From Clostridia bacterium (lineage in GTDB: Bacteria > Bacillota > Clostridia > Christensenellales > Borkfalkiaceae), in assembly GCA_017504795.1 (NCBI GenBank), contig JAFVQM010000030.1:1-64000 (forward strand): 64,000 nucleotides of DNA, read 5' to 3'. Position 1 is the first letter of the stretch, and every line of letters starts with the position of its first letter. Shown piece by piece: positions 52,367-60,891 of the stretch. The position numbers were made by a program, and so were the translations under genes. The notes beneath the pieces are model-generated. The model made no database searches and was not told the origin of the DNA. It worked only from the letters and a program-made list of their open reading frames with translations.

Positions 52367-52813
52367 ATGCCAATTTCAACAGCCTTCCAAAAGCGCGTAA
52401 ATGAACTAGTTGCTGACACGGAATTAAAGAAAGTTGATTTAGCAAAAGCGGGCAACTTTGATTATCGTTCATTATCAAACGCCCTTGTTTATGGAATTAT
52501 ACCTACCACCTCTACGCTTGTAAAGATGGCAAACTATTTCAAAGTTTCACTGCTCTATCTTTTAGGCAGAACCGAAAAGAACGATTATTTTGGGCTATCA
52601 AATGAAACGTTTCAAACAAGATTTACACAACTTTGCAAAGAAAAAGGCGTTACGCACTACAAAGTTAGTCAAGATTGCTTTTTTGATAAAAGCAACATCT
52701 CTCGTTGGCTTTCAAAAGGTTATTTACCAACGCTTGAAATATTAGATATGTTAACAAAATATTTCAACGTATCTATAGACTACCTTTTAGGTCTCTCTGA
52801 TTTTAGAAACTAA
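52367..52813 (+). CDS. Protein with two XRE-type HTH domains
   Basis: 148 residues from the ATG at 52367 (AGGAG upstream). Two tandem Cro/CI-type helix-turn-helix domains: about 8-68 (KKVDLAKAGNFDYRSLSNAL, then VSLLYLLGRTE) and about 82-145 (VTHYKVSQDCFFDKSNISRW, then VSIDYLLGLSD). No protease, oligomerisation or effector domain follows. Each domain ends in the YLLG motif usual for XRE repressors. It is an intact paralogue of the interrupted gene upstream, so the pair arose by tandem duplication. Confidence 0.8.
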   Translation: MPISTAFQKRVNELVADTELKKVDLAKAGNFDYRSLSNALVYGIIPTTSTLVKMANYFKVSLLYLLGRTEKNDYFGLSNETFQTRFTQLCKEKGVTHYKVSQDCFFDKSNISRWLSKGYLPTLEILDMLTKYFNVSIDYLLGLSDFRN

Positions 52814-52928
52814 CTTTACCTTATTATAGCAAAATATATAGGTGGTGTAAAGCAACAAGCCTATTATTATTTTGTCGTATTTTAAGAACTTATGACGATT
52901 ATTGTCAAAACGCAAAAAACATATAACT

Positions 52929-52972
52929 AAAAACACGCTATACTTCATTTTAGGTGAAGCGTAGCGTGTTTT
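52929..52972 (+). terminator. Terminator after the HTH gene
   Basis: Long stem AAACACGCTA..CTTCA / TGAAG..TAGCGTGTTT with an internal 2-nt mismatch, followed by a short T run. Confidence 0.7.
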
Positions 52973-52984
52973 CATAAATAAACT

Positions 52985-53015
52985 AAAAAAGTTCGGCAAA
53001 AGCCGAACTTTTTTT
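52985..53015 (-). terminator. Terminator after the G1P dehydrogenase fusion gene
   Basis: AAAAAAGTTCGGC, AAAA, GCCGAACTTTTTTT. Nearly identical to the terminator after trpB, about 2 kb away. Confidence 0.8.
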
Positions 53016-54990
53016 ATAATAAATCTTTTATTTTATCGCTAAACGTTTCAAAGTTATCTATTTCTAAAAAGGGAATATTTGAAAGATATACGGGCTCGTC
53101 GTTTCCACCGAAACCGTAATCGTCACCGATAAACAAAATTTCGTCTAGGCTATACCCGTTAGTTTCAGCGAAATCTTTAAGCGCAAAATACTTATTTACG
53201 CCTTTTGGCGACATATCGAACGAAGACGAACCCCCTACGAAAACTTCGTAATCGCTAAAAACTTCGCACACTTTATGGTAAATTTTTCTACGCTTTTTTC
53301 TATCGGGGTCAAAGGCGATTTTATCGTCCTTATCCGCTTTCGTTCCAAGTATAGGAAAGGTTATACAACCCGACGGGTGAAACTCAACGCTATCTCCCTT
53401 AAATTCCGTATAGCCGTATTTATTTCTTAAATAATCAACCCTTTCTTCAATTTGTTTTTTATCCACGCCTACCGCCTTGTTAAAAACTAAATCAATAGCG
53501 CCCGTTTTTTTGTTATAAACGCCGTACTGCATGCCGTAGTTGCCGATAATATCAATAGGAAATTTTTCCATTTGATTAAAAATTCTTTCCACTTGCCCCG
53601 CGCCTACCATAATGAGTTTATACTTTTTAGAAAGTTCTTTAAGCGCGTCTATATTCTTTTTTGGTAGCGGTTGGCGGTGCTGGGTTAAAGTTCCGTCCAA
53701 ATCCATTGCGATAACTTTTATCTTAGAAAAATCAATTTTTTCACGCCTATTAAAATAGTAATAAAGCCAAAATACGGTGTATCTGTCTTTTAAGTCCTTT
53801 GAATACTTTATCCCGTCACTTATCTTACTTTCGCCGTAAAAGGCGTAGTAATCACTCATTTTAAGCCCAACTTTTTCAAGTAAACGCTCAACGTCTTTAC
53901 CAGACGGTGCAAGGCTTAAAACTTTTTTAATTTCATCTTCTTTTTCTATATAAATTGAAATTCTATCCTTTATATAGTTTTGAGTTTTAATTTGAAGTTC
54001 TTCGCACGACGGTGCTACACTTTTATAAATGCGGTTAAGGTCGTTTTTTCTTAAAAATACGTCGTCACTTCTTCTAAACGACCATTTACGGCTTAAAATA
54101 TCTTCTCTTATCTTACAAGTAATTACGGTTGAATAGCCAACGTCTATCCCGTGGGGATAATACGGCTTGTCGTCAAGTATCCCCGTTATTTCGTAGTAGT
54201 GCGCCATATGGTGCTCACTGCCAGACGCTGGACGCGAAGACCCCGCAAAACTCATCATAATACCTACTTCGATTAGCGCGTCCATAAGCGTTTTAACGCT
54301 TTCTTTATCCCTTTTAACAAGCCCGTCCGCACACGAAATAACGTTTTCTATCGCTGAAAAAGTTTTATCGTAAATGGTTTTACAAAAATACTCGCCGTCA
54401 ACTACTCTTGCAAGCAACCAGTCTGAAAGCGCGGAATACTTTCCTATTATATCGCCGTAGCCTGCTTGTATCATTTCAAAAGGAGCATTAGATAAAACTT
54501 CGGGCTCGGCAACGATAAACCTAGGAAGCCCCGCTTTATAAGTTACCTTCATACCGCCCGTTATCATAGCCGAACCGTCTGAACAATACCCGTCCATCGA
54601 CGGGGCGGTCGCAACTACGCCGTAAGGAATTTTGCTAGTATGTGATACGTACTTGCAAAGGTCTTGTATAACGCCAGAGCCTATACCTAAAATAAAATCA
54701 ACGCTTATTAAGTGTTTTTCAACCGCTAAAATCGCGATTTCGTCAGGTATTAAAATTTTATCGCCCGAAAATATTACCTTGTCTACAATTTTATCGCTTA
54801 TCGCGGTTTCTACGTAACTACCTGATGCATTATAGGTGTTTTCGTCGGCAACTACCAAAACTTTACTATACTTTTCTAATAGGCTACTTAATTTTTTTGT
54901 AGCCCCGTCGCAGATGAAAACTCCTTCAATATCGCAAAAGTGAGTTTTTCCGCAAGAACAGTTTTCAATTTTATAAAATTTATTTTCCAT
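53014..54990 (-). CDS. sn-glycerol-1-phosphate dehydrogenase (AraM-like) fused to a HAD-IIB phosphatase
   Basis: 658 residues from the ATG at 54990 (AAAGGA upstream). Residues 1-about 405 are an AraM/EgsA-type iron alcohol dehydrogenase fold: GIGSGVIQDLCKY binds NAD(P), with metal-site Asp/His in ATAPSMDGYCSDGSAM, SGSEHHMAHYY and PHGIDVGYSTV. Residues about 425-658 are a HAD-IIB domain: MDLDGTLTQ (nucleophile Asp), FDMSPKGVNK, and GDDYGFGGNDEPV, recalling phosphomannomutase/sucrose-phosphatase types. The fusion could make G1P from DHAP and then dephosphorylate it, or act on two steps. DeoR gene is divergent. Confidence 0.85.
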   Translation of the reverse strand: MENKFYKIENCSCGKTHFCDIEGVFICDGATKKLSSLLEKYSKVLVVADENTYNASGSYVETAISDKIVDKVIFSGDKILIPDEIAILAVEKHLISVDFILGIGSGVIQDLCKYVSHTSKIPYGVVATAPSMDGYCSDGSAMITGGMKVTYKAGLPRFIVAEPEVLSNAPFEMIQAGYGDIIGKYSALSDWLLARVVDGEYFCKTIYDKTFSAIENVISCADGLVKRDKESVKTLMDALIEVGIMMSFAGSSRPASGSEHHMAHYYEITGILDDKPYYPHGIDVGYSTVITCKIREDILSRKWSFRRSDDVFLRKNDLNRIYKSVAPSCEELQIKTQNYIKDRISIYIEKEDEIKKVLSLAPSGKDVERLLEKVGLKMSDYYAFYGESKISDGIKYSKDLKDRYTVFWLYYYFNRREKIDFSKIKVIAMDLDGTLTQHRQPLPKKNIDALKELSKKYKLIMVGAGQVERIFNQMEKFPIDIIGNYGMQYGVYNKKTGAIDLVFNKAVGVDKKQIEERVDYLRNKYGYTEFKGDSVEFHPSGCITFPILGTKADKDDKIAFDPDRKKRRKIYHKVCEVFSDYEVFVGGSSSFDMSPKGVNKYFALKDFAETNGYSLDEILFIGDDYGFGGNDEPVYLSNIPFLEIDNFETFSDKIKDLL

Positions 54991-55044
54991 ACCGTTATCC
55001 TTTACTTTTCGTTCACTTACTATTATAATAGTAAATATAAAACA

Positions 55045-55062
55045 GTCAATAACGGTCAATAA
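55045..55062. promoter_or_regulatory. Direct-repeat candidate operator (DeoR type)
   Basis: GTCAATAA at 55045-55052 and again at 55055-55062, a 10-bp phasing, in the divergent spacer. One-turn direct repeats suit DeoR-family regulators. Confidence 0.4.
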
Positions 55063-55125
55063 TTACGACTAAAACTTTGTAATTCGGCAAAAATTATACT
55101 ATAATCAATCAAAAGCGAGCAAATT

Positions 55126-55875
55126 ATGATTAGAACTGAAAGAGAAAATCAAATACTTAAACTGTTAAAAGAAAACGGTGGTTTTATCACGGTTGAAAGG
55201 CTTTGCAAAGAACTTTACGCTAGCCCGTCGAGTATACGCCGTGATTTATCTAGGCTTGAAAGTAGCGGTAACGTAAAGAGGTGCTACGGCGGTGCGGAAC
55301 TTATTAAATCTTATTCGGGGTCTATCCCGTTTAACTATCGCTACACGCTAAATGAAAAAGCAAAAAAGATAATTGCCGAAAAAGCGGTTTCGTTAATAAA
55401 GGATAATTCGGTAATATTTTTGGATCAATCGTCCTCGGCGTTTTACGTTGCAACTATGCTACCCAACGTAAAATCGTTAACGGTTGTAACTAATAATATC
55501 GAAATTATAAATTACCTACTTCCGCTTAATATTACGGTAATATCGTCAGGCGGGGTTTTGTGTAACGACAATCGCAGTTGTTTAATCGGTCAAAACGCCG
55601 AATACACCTTTTCTAAAATTTACGCAGATTTCGCTTTTATTTCAAGCAAGTCTTTATCTTATAGCGGTGATATATCCGACTGCGCGCGTGACGAACTGCC
55701 TGTTCGTGACGCTATGATTAAAAACGCCGATAAAGTAGTTTATCTTTGTGACGATAGTAAGATAGGAACAATTTCGCCCTACATTCAATGTGATTTATCT
55801 AAAATAGACTATCTCGTTAGCGACGTTGACTGTCTTTTATACAAACAAAAATTTCCTAACCTTATAATTTTGTAA
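55126..55875 (+). CDS. DeoR family transcriptional regulator
   Basis: 249 residues. N-terminal DeoR helix-turn-helix (RENQILKLLKENGGFITVERLCKEL, then SSIRRDLSRLESSG) and a C-terminal sugar-phosphate-sensing domain (FLDQSSSAFYVATML, SSGGVL, DFAFISSKSLS, VVYLCDDSKIG). Binds a phosphorylated sugar or glycerol derivative. Divergent from the G1P dehydrogenase-HAD gene, so that gene is the probable target. TATAAT at 55100-55105 gives a short leader. Confidence 0.9.
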   Translation: MIRTERENQILKLLKENGGFITVERLCKELYASPSSIRRDLSRLESSGNVKRCYGGAELIKSYSGSIPFNYRYTLNEKAKKIIAEKAVSLIKDNSVIFLDQSSSAFYVATMLPNVKSLTVVTNNIEIINYLLPLNITVISSGGVLCNDNRSCLIGQNAEYTFSKIYADFAFISSKSLSYSGDISDCARDELPVRDAMIKNADKVVYLCDDSKIGTISPYIQCDLSKIDYLVSDVDCLLYKQKFPNLIIL

Positions 55876-55876
55876 T

Positions 55877-55907
55877 AAAAAAAACCTTGCCAAACGGCAA
55901 GGTTTTA
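55877..55907. terminator. Terminator after the DeoR gene
   Basis: AAAACCTTGCC, loop AAAC, GGCAAGGTTTT with A/T runs on both sides, between converging genes. Confidence 0.8.
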
Positions 55908-55910
55908 ATT

Positions 55911-56147
55911 TTATAAATCACTGAGCGGAACTTTCTTGTTAAGAAGTACGCAAACGATATCCACAAGCCACAAGAACGCAGCGCCGGGAACTATCCACAA
56001 AATACCAACGATAAGTTGAACTAAACTTTGTTTAGTAATGCCTTTCATAATTCTATATACCGCCCAAATTATATCGAGTGCGGGTATACAAAAAATGAGT
56101 TTTGCGATAAACGGAAGATTATCCATAGCCTTAATAAATTCTTTCAT
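55911..56147 (-). CDS. Small membrane protein (78 aa)
   Basis: GGAGG ribosome site. Two predicted helices (about 13-33 and 44-69); sequence MKEFIKAMDNLPFIAKLIF at the start. I recall similar short two-helix proteins in Clostridia, with no known function. Directly downstream of the polysaccharide genes but with its own ribosome site and about 50 nt of spacing. No signal peptide is needed. Confidence 0.6.
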   Translation of the reverse strand: MKEFIKAMDNLPFIAKLIFCIPALDIIWAVYRIMKGITKQSLVQLIVGILWIVPGAAFLWLVDIVCVLLNKKVPLSDL

Positions 56148-56197
56148 AAAAAATACCTCCTACTGTAATTTTATTATATGAAATTTTTGAAAGAGTG

Positions 56198-57379
56198 TCA
56201 ATACTTTCTCCAAACCATTTTATCAACTATGCCAGTGTACGACTGAATAAGTTTAACAACTTTCGTAGAAACGTTAAGGTCGGTGTAATCTGGCACGGGA
56301 ATTCCTTGCAAGCCGTTTTCGTTGAGTTTTACGGCAGTATCTACCGCTTGAAGTAAACTCTTTTCATCAATGCCCGCAAGAACGAAACACGCCTTGTCAA
56401 GCGCTTCTGGGCGCTCGGTTGACGTTCTTATGCAAACCGCGGGGAAAGATTTACCTATGCTTGTAAAGAAAGAACTTTCCTCAGGTAGCGTTCCGCTATC
56501 AGAAACCACCGCAAAGGCGTTCATTTGAAGGTTGTTGTAATCGTTAAAGCCAAGCGGTTGCTGACAAATAACTCGTTTATCAAGTACGAAACCGCTTTGT
56601 TCTAAACGCTTTTTACTTCTTGGGTGACAACTGTAAAGTATCGGCATATCGTACTTTTCAGCCATTTTGTTAATCGCCGTAAAAAGTGAAATAAAGTTCT
56701 TTTCGGTATCGATATTTTCTTCTCTGTGCGCAGAAAGTAAAATGTAGTTTTTCTTTTTAAGGTTAAGCCTTGAAAGTACGTCACTACTCTCTATTTCTTT
56801 AAGGTTGCCGGTTAAAACTTCCGCCATAGGCGAGCCCGTTACGTAAGTTCTTTCTTTTGGAAGACCGCAGTCGGCAAGATATCTTCTTGCGTGTTCGCTA
56901 TACGCTAAGTTCACGTCGGATATAATGTCAACGATACGGCGGTTGGTCTCTTCCGGTAAGCACTCGTCTTTACAGCGGTTGCCTGCTTCCATATGGAAAA
57001 TAGGAATATGAAGTCTTTTAGCGGGAATTGCCGATAAGCAACTGTTAGTGTCACCAAGTATTAAAAGCGCGTCAGGCTTGATTTCAGCCATAAGTTTATA
57101 CGAACAGTTTATAATATTTCCTACCGTCGAGCCCAAATCGTCACCTACCGCGTCCATATACGTTTCGGGGGGGAGAAGATTTAAGTCTTTGAAAAACACG
57201 CCGTTTAAGTTGTAGTCGTAATTTTGACCGGTGTGCGCGAGTATGCAGTCAAAGTACTCACGGCATCTTCTTATCGTTGCCGAAAGCCTTATAATTTCGG
57301 GGCGCGTGCCTACTATAATTAAAAGTTTAAGTCTGCCGTCGTTACTAAATTTTACGTCAGAATAATCAAGTTTTATCAT
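56198..57379 (-). CDS. capG: Non-hydrolysing UDP-GlcNAc 2-epimerase type enzyme (CapG/FnlC)
   Basis: 393 residues. Family features: VGTRPEIIRLSATIR, HTGQNYDYNLNGVFF, ILGDTNSCLSA, HMEAGNRCKDECLPEETNR, LLSAHREENID, and DSGTLPEESSF with substrate-binding residues. In the CapE-CapF-CapG route, CapG is the last enzyme and epimerises to UDP-N-acetyl-L-fucosamine. Context with capE and capF supports that over WecB (ManNAc) activity. AAGGAG ribosome site; the stop of the NTase gene is 1 nt upstream. Confidence 0.88.
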   Translation of the reverse strand: MIKLDYSDVKFSNDGRLKLLIIVGTRPEIIRLSATIRRCREYFDCILAHTGQNYDYNLNGVFFKDLNLLPPETYMDAVGDDLGSTVGNIINCSYKLMAEIKPDALLILGDTNSCLSAIPAKRLHIPIFHMEAGNRCKDECLPEETNRRIVDIISDVNLAYSEHARRYLADCGLPKERTYVTGSPMAEVLTGNLKEIESSDVLSRLNLKKKNYILLSAHREENIDTEKNFISLFTAINKMAEKYDMPILYSCHPRSKKRLEQSGFVLDKRVICQQPLGFNDYNNLQMNAFAVVSDSGTLPEESSFFTSIGKSFPAVCIRTSTERPEALDKACFVLAGIDEKSLLQAVDTAVKLNENGLQGIPVPDYTDLNVSTKVVKLIQSYTGIVDKMVWRKY

Positions 57380-57380
57380 T

Positions 57381-58607
57381 TCAATTCTCCTTGGTTTTAT
57401 ACACGTCTAATTTGTCGTATAAAGCCTGCCTTTTTTTTGCTTCGGGTATCATTTTGTTAAGTGAAGTTCTCTTTCCAAAAATCATTCTTAAAACGTTTTG
57501 AACCGCCTTGTATATATAGATAAACGGATACAGTATCCACCACTTTTTAACGAACGGATATTTTAGTAAAACCGCCCTATGGAGCGATATTGCTAGCGTA
57601 GAGATTGCTCCGCGTTTCCTTTTACCTTTCTTAGCAAGTAGCATTCCACTGTTTGCGCGAACCTTGTCTTTCTTGCCCATATTACCGCTTTGCAAAACGT
57701 CACTTATTACTTCGCTTGCTAATTCGTCATACCCGTCGGTTAACCATGCGGGGCGATCGATATTTAGGTGGTTTACGCAAGTAGTTACCATAACTTGCAA
57801 GAACTTGTAAAGACCTATTTCTTTTAATAATGGAATTATATCGTTAATCCAAAAATCTTCGCACTTCGTTTTTTGAACGAAAACGGCTAAGTCGCATAAA
57901 TGCCTAAGCCCAAGCCCCTCGCCAAGCAAGTGGTGTTGGGTGTGAAGAAGTATTATAACGCCGTGATAAACTTCTTTTGGGGTTCTAAACAAGTTACCGT
58001 CAATACTTTCAACTTTTGCAGTTTCAACGGTAGGCTCTAAAAACTCTTTAACTCGGTTTTTATGCTCGTTTTCAGGTAACCCAGCAACTTCAAAGTGCAT
58101 TTCTAAATGCGCGTCAGGTTTTGTAAAAATGACGTGGCTGATATGCGCCATAGGGTCTTTTTCGTAACCCTTTTCGATTAAAAGTTTTTCAATCTCTTCA
58201 CGACTTTTTCTATCGATTAAAAAGTCAACGTCACCGAGCGAGCGCTCGTAAGGGTTTTTGTAGTATAAAGACGCGGAAGTCCCCTTAATAATAGCGTAGG
58301 AAAAACCGCTTTCTTTCATAATTTCAACAAGGTCGTTTTGCGCCTTTAACACTTTTAGGTTTGACGAAATTGAGTTTACCGCAAATTCCTGCCACTTATT
58401 ATATATCGGCGTGGAAAAGTATTTTTTGTAATTAGAAACGGCGTTAAACGCTTGCACCGTTACCGCTTGATAAATACTTTCTTTTGCAACTTTTATAAAG
58501 TCAACGCCTAAAAGGTCTTCTTCGGAAAGAAGTATTTTGCTAGGCTCACTTGCTATGCTTATTGATATTAAGTTTAGTAATACGCGCTGTTCTTTGGAAA
58601 GTTCCAT
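57381..58607 (-). CDS. Nucleotidyltransferase-fold protein (NTP_transf_5-like)
   Basis: 408 residues. The catalytic block is IIKGTSASLYYKNPYERSLGDVDFLI, with GTS and the metal Asp pair (DVD, about 127-129) of the MNT-type nucleotidyltransferase fold. The C-terminal half is helical, without a recognised domain. Such proteins are common in polysaccharide and peptide clusters but the substrate is unknown. It interrupts the usual capE-capF-capG order, between capF and capG, with 1-8 nt gaps, so it is co-expressed. Confidence 0.8.
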   Translation of the reverse strand: MELSKEQRVLLNLISISIASEPSKILLSEEDLLGVDFIKVAKESIYQAVTVQAFNAVSNYKKYFSTPIYNKWQEFAVNSISSNLKVLKAQNDLVEIMKESGFSYAIIKGTSASLYYKNPYERSLGDVDFLIDRKSREEIEKLLIEKGYEKDPMAHISHVIFTKPDAHLEMHFEVAGLPENEHKNRVKEFLEPTVETAKVESIDGNLFRTPKEVYHGVIILLHTQHHLLGEGLGLRHLCDLAVFVQKTKCEDFWINDIIPLLKEIGLYKFLQVMVTTCVNHLNIDRPAWLTDGYDELASEVISDVLQSGNMGKKDKVRANSGMLLAKKGKRKRGAISTLAISLHRAVLLKYPFVKKWWILYPFIYIYKAVQNVLRMIFGKRTSLNKMIPEAKKRQALYDKLDVYKTKEN

Positions 58608-58615
58608 ATCAATAT

Positions 58616-59818
58616 TTACTCTACTATTTCAAAATAAGTGTCGGGGTGAGTGGGATCAAAATTTTCGTTCGCCCACATAACCGTAACTAAATCTTGCGTG
58701 CTTGATAAGTTTATTATGTTGTGGGTGTAGCCGGGTAGCATATGTACTGCTTGAATTTTATCACCACTAACTTCGTATTTTATAACTTCGTCAGTGCCGA
58801 TTTTACGCTCTTCTATAAGCCCGTGGCCGGAAACTACTATAAAAAATTCCCACTTACTATGATGCCAGTGTTGACCTTTTACCGCGTTAGGCTTTGAGAT
58901 GTTGATTGAAACTTGCCCACCGCCTATCGTCTTTATAAGTTCGGTAAAACTACCGCGATCGTCAGCGCTAGTTTTTAGGTCGAATATCGCCTTTTCTTTT
59001 GGAAGATACGATAAATAAGTTGAATAAAGTTTTTTAGCAAAACTACCTTCTTTAATTTCGGGTATTATCAATGTTTTGGGTTGCTTTGCAAACTCGTATA
59101 ATAAATTTACTATCTCGCCAAGCGTAACCTTGTGCGTGGTTGGAACGAAAGAGTATCTTCCGCTTTCGCTTTTTACGGGGGTAAGCCCGTCATAATCACA
59201 GCGGTTACCTTTACCTTGTAAAAGGTCAAGCATTTCTTTAACTAAATCGTCTATATACAAAAGTTCAAGTTCGATAGACGGGTCGGTTACCGTGATAGGA
59301 AGGTCGTTTGCTACGTTGTTACAAAAAGTTGCTACCGCGCTGTTGTAGTTTGGCCTACACCACTTGCCGAAAAGGTTAGGAAAGCGATACACGTAAACCT
59401 TAGCACCCGTTTCTCTTTCATAGTCGAAAAACAGTTCTTCGCCGGCTTTTTTGCTCTTTCCGTACTCACCGCCAGCGTATCTACCTATAAGCGTTGCTTG
59501 AATTGAAGACGATAGCATTATAGGGCATTTGTTGCCGTGTTTTTTAAGTAGCGATAAAAGTTCACTTGCAAACCCGAAGTTGCCTTTCATAAACTCGTCT
59601 TGATTTTGCGGGCGGTTTACTCCTGCTAAGTTAAAACAAAAATCACAAGATTTCGTGTAGTTATCGAGTTCGGCGGGCGTGCCGTCGATATCGTACTCGT
59701 AAATCTCGTCAATTTTAAGACTTGGGCGAGTTCTATCTTTACCGTCTTTTATATTTTTAAGGCTTTCTACTAAGTTTTTCCCTACGAACCCTTTTGCGCC
59801 CGTTACTAAAATTTTCAT
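58616..59818 (-). CDS. capF: CapF/FnlB-type epimerase-reductase with C-terminal cupin
   Basis: 400 residues from the ATG at 59818, chosen because the longer start overlaps capE and the sequence begins with the Rossmann strand MKILVTGAKGFVGKNL. N-terminal SDR reductase (Tyr in GGEYGKSKKAGEE) and a C-terminal cupin (about 275-400; GQHWHHSKWEFFIVVSGHGLI). CapF converts the product of CapE to UDP-6-deoxy-L-talo-HexNAc using NADPH. The two-domain layout is diagnostic. Confidence 0.9.
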   Translation of the reverse strand: MKILVTGAKGFVGKNLVESLKNIKDGKDRTRPSLKIDEIYEYDIDGTPAELDNYTKSCDFCFNLAGVNRPQNQDEFMKGNFGFASELLSLLKKHGNKCPIMLSSSIQATLIGRYAGGEYGKSKKAGEELFFDYERETGAKVYVYRFPNLFGKWCRPNYNSAVATFCNNVANDLPITVTDPSIELELLYIDDLVKEMLDLLQGKGNRCDYDGLTPVKSESGRYSFVPTTHKVTLGEIVNLLYEFAKQPKTLIIPEIKEGSFAKKLYSTYLSYLPKEKAIFDLKTSADDRGSFTELIKTIGGGQVSINISKPNAVKGQHWHHSKWEFFIVVSGHGLIEERKIGTDEVIKYEVSGDKIQAVHMLPGYTHNIINLSSTQDLVTVMWANENFDPTHPDTYFEIVE

Positions 59819-59843
59819 ACTGCTTACCTTTTGCCTACCTATT

Positions 59844-60890
59844 TTACTTGCCCATCTTTGCAAGTTCTTCTTTAATGTAGTCAAGAGTTAAAAGTTTAGC
59901 CTTAACTTCTTCAACTGATAAAAGATTAGTGTTGTTACTATTAAACTCGGCAAGCGTGTTTCTCTCGGCGTTACCGTCGGTAAAATACTTGTCGTAGTTA
60001 AGTCCGCGGTTGTCTGACGGAACGCGGTAAAAATTACCAAGGTCGATGGCGTTAGCGCATTCTTCGTTGGTAAGAAGAGTTTCATACATCTTCTCGCCGT
60101 GGCGGATACCTATAATTTTGATATTGTCTTTACTACCGCCAAAGAGTTCGCAAACTGCGAGCGCTTGCGTCATAATAGTACAAGCAGGCGCTTTTTGAAC
60201 GAGTATATCACCGCTTACACCGTTTTCAAATGCAAATAGAACAAGGTCAACCGCCTCGTCAAGCGACATTATAAATCTAGTCATATTCGGGTCGGTAATC
60301 GTAATGGGTTGTCCGTTTTTAATTTGGTCTATCCAAAGTGGGATTACAGAACCCCTTGAACACATAACGTTACCGTACCTAGTACAGCAAATTTTGGTCT
60401 TATCGGGCGATACGGTACGAGATTTTGCTACCGCTACCCTTTCTTCAAGCGCCTTTGAAATACCCATAGCGTTAACGGGATAAGCGGCTTTATCCGTCGA
60501 TAAACAAATTATCGATTTTACGCCTTCTGAAATCGCCACGTTAAGAACGTTTTCAGTTCCTAAAACGTTAGTTTTTACCGCTTCTATCGGGAAAAATTCG
60601 CACGAAGGCACTTGTTTAAGCGCTGCTGCGTGGAATATGTAATCAACGCCGTGCATGGCGTTTTTTATGGACTGAACGTCCCTAACGTCACCGATATGAA
60701 ACTTGATTTTTTCGGCAACTTCGGGCATTTTCGCCTGATACTCGTGGCGCATATCGTCTTGCTTTTTCTCGTCACGCGAGAAAACGCGAATTTCACCGAT
60801 ATCGGTTTTCAAAAAGCGGTTAAGCACGGCGTTACCAAAACTACCCGTACCACCAGTTATAAGTAATGTTTTATCCTTAAAAAGTGACAT
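59844..60890 (-). CDS. capE: UDP-GlcNAc 4,6-dehydratase/5-epimerase (CapE/FnlA)
   Basis: 348 residues, extended SDR fold. NAD-binding TGGTGSFGNAV (11-21), active-site MGISKALEER (Met in place of Tyr of classic SDRs), STDKAAYP and FFPIEAVKTNVLG. First step to UDP-L-FucNAc. It is followed by capF with a 25-nt gap. The N-terminal motif and length are typical. Confidence 0.92.
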   Translation of the reverse strand: MSLFKDKTLLITGGTGSFGNAVLNRFLKTDIGEIRVFSRDEKKQDDMRHEYQAKMPEVAEKIKFHIGDVRDVQSIKNAMHGVDYIFHAAALKQVPSCEFFPIEAVKTNVLGTENVLNVAISEGVKSIICLSTDKAAYPVNAMGISKALEERVAVAKSRTVSPDKTKICCTRYGNVMCSRGSVIPLWIDQIKNGQPITITDPNMTRFIMSLDEAVDLVLFAFENGVSGDILVQKAPACTIMTQALAVCELFGGSKDNIKIIGIRHGEKMYETLLTNEECANAIDLGNFYRVPSDNRGLNYDKYFTDGNAERNTLAEFNSNNTNLLSVEEVKAKLLTLDYIKEELAKMGK

Positions 60891-60891
60891 T

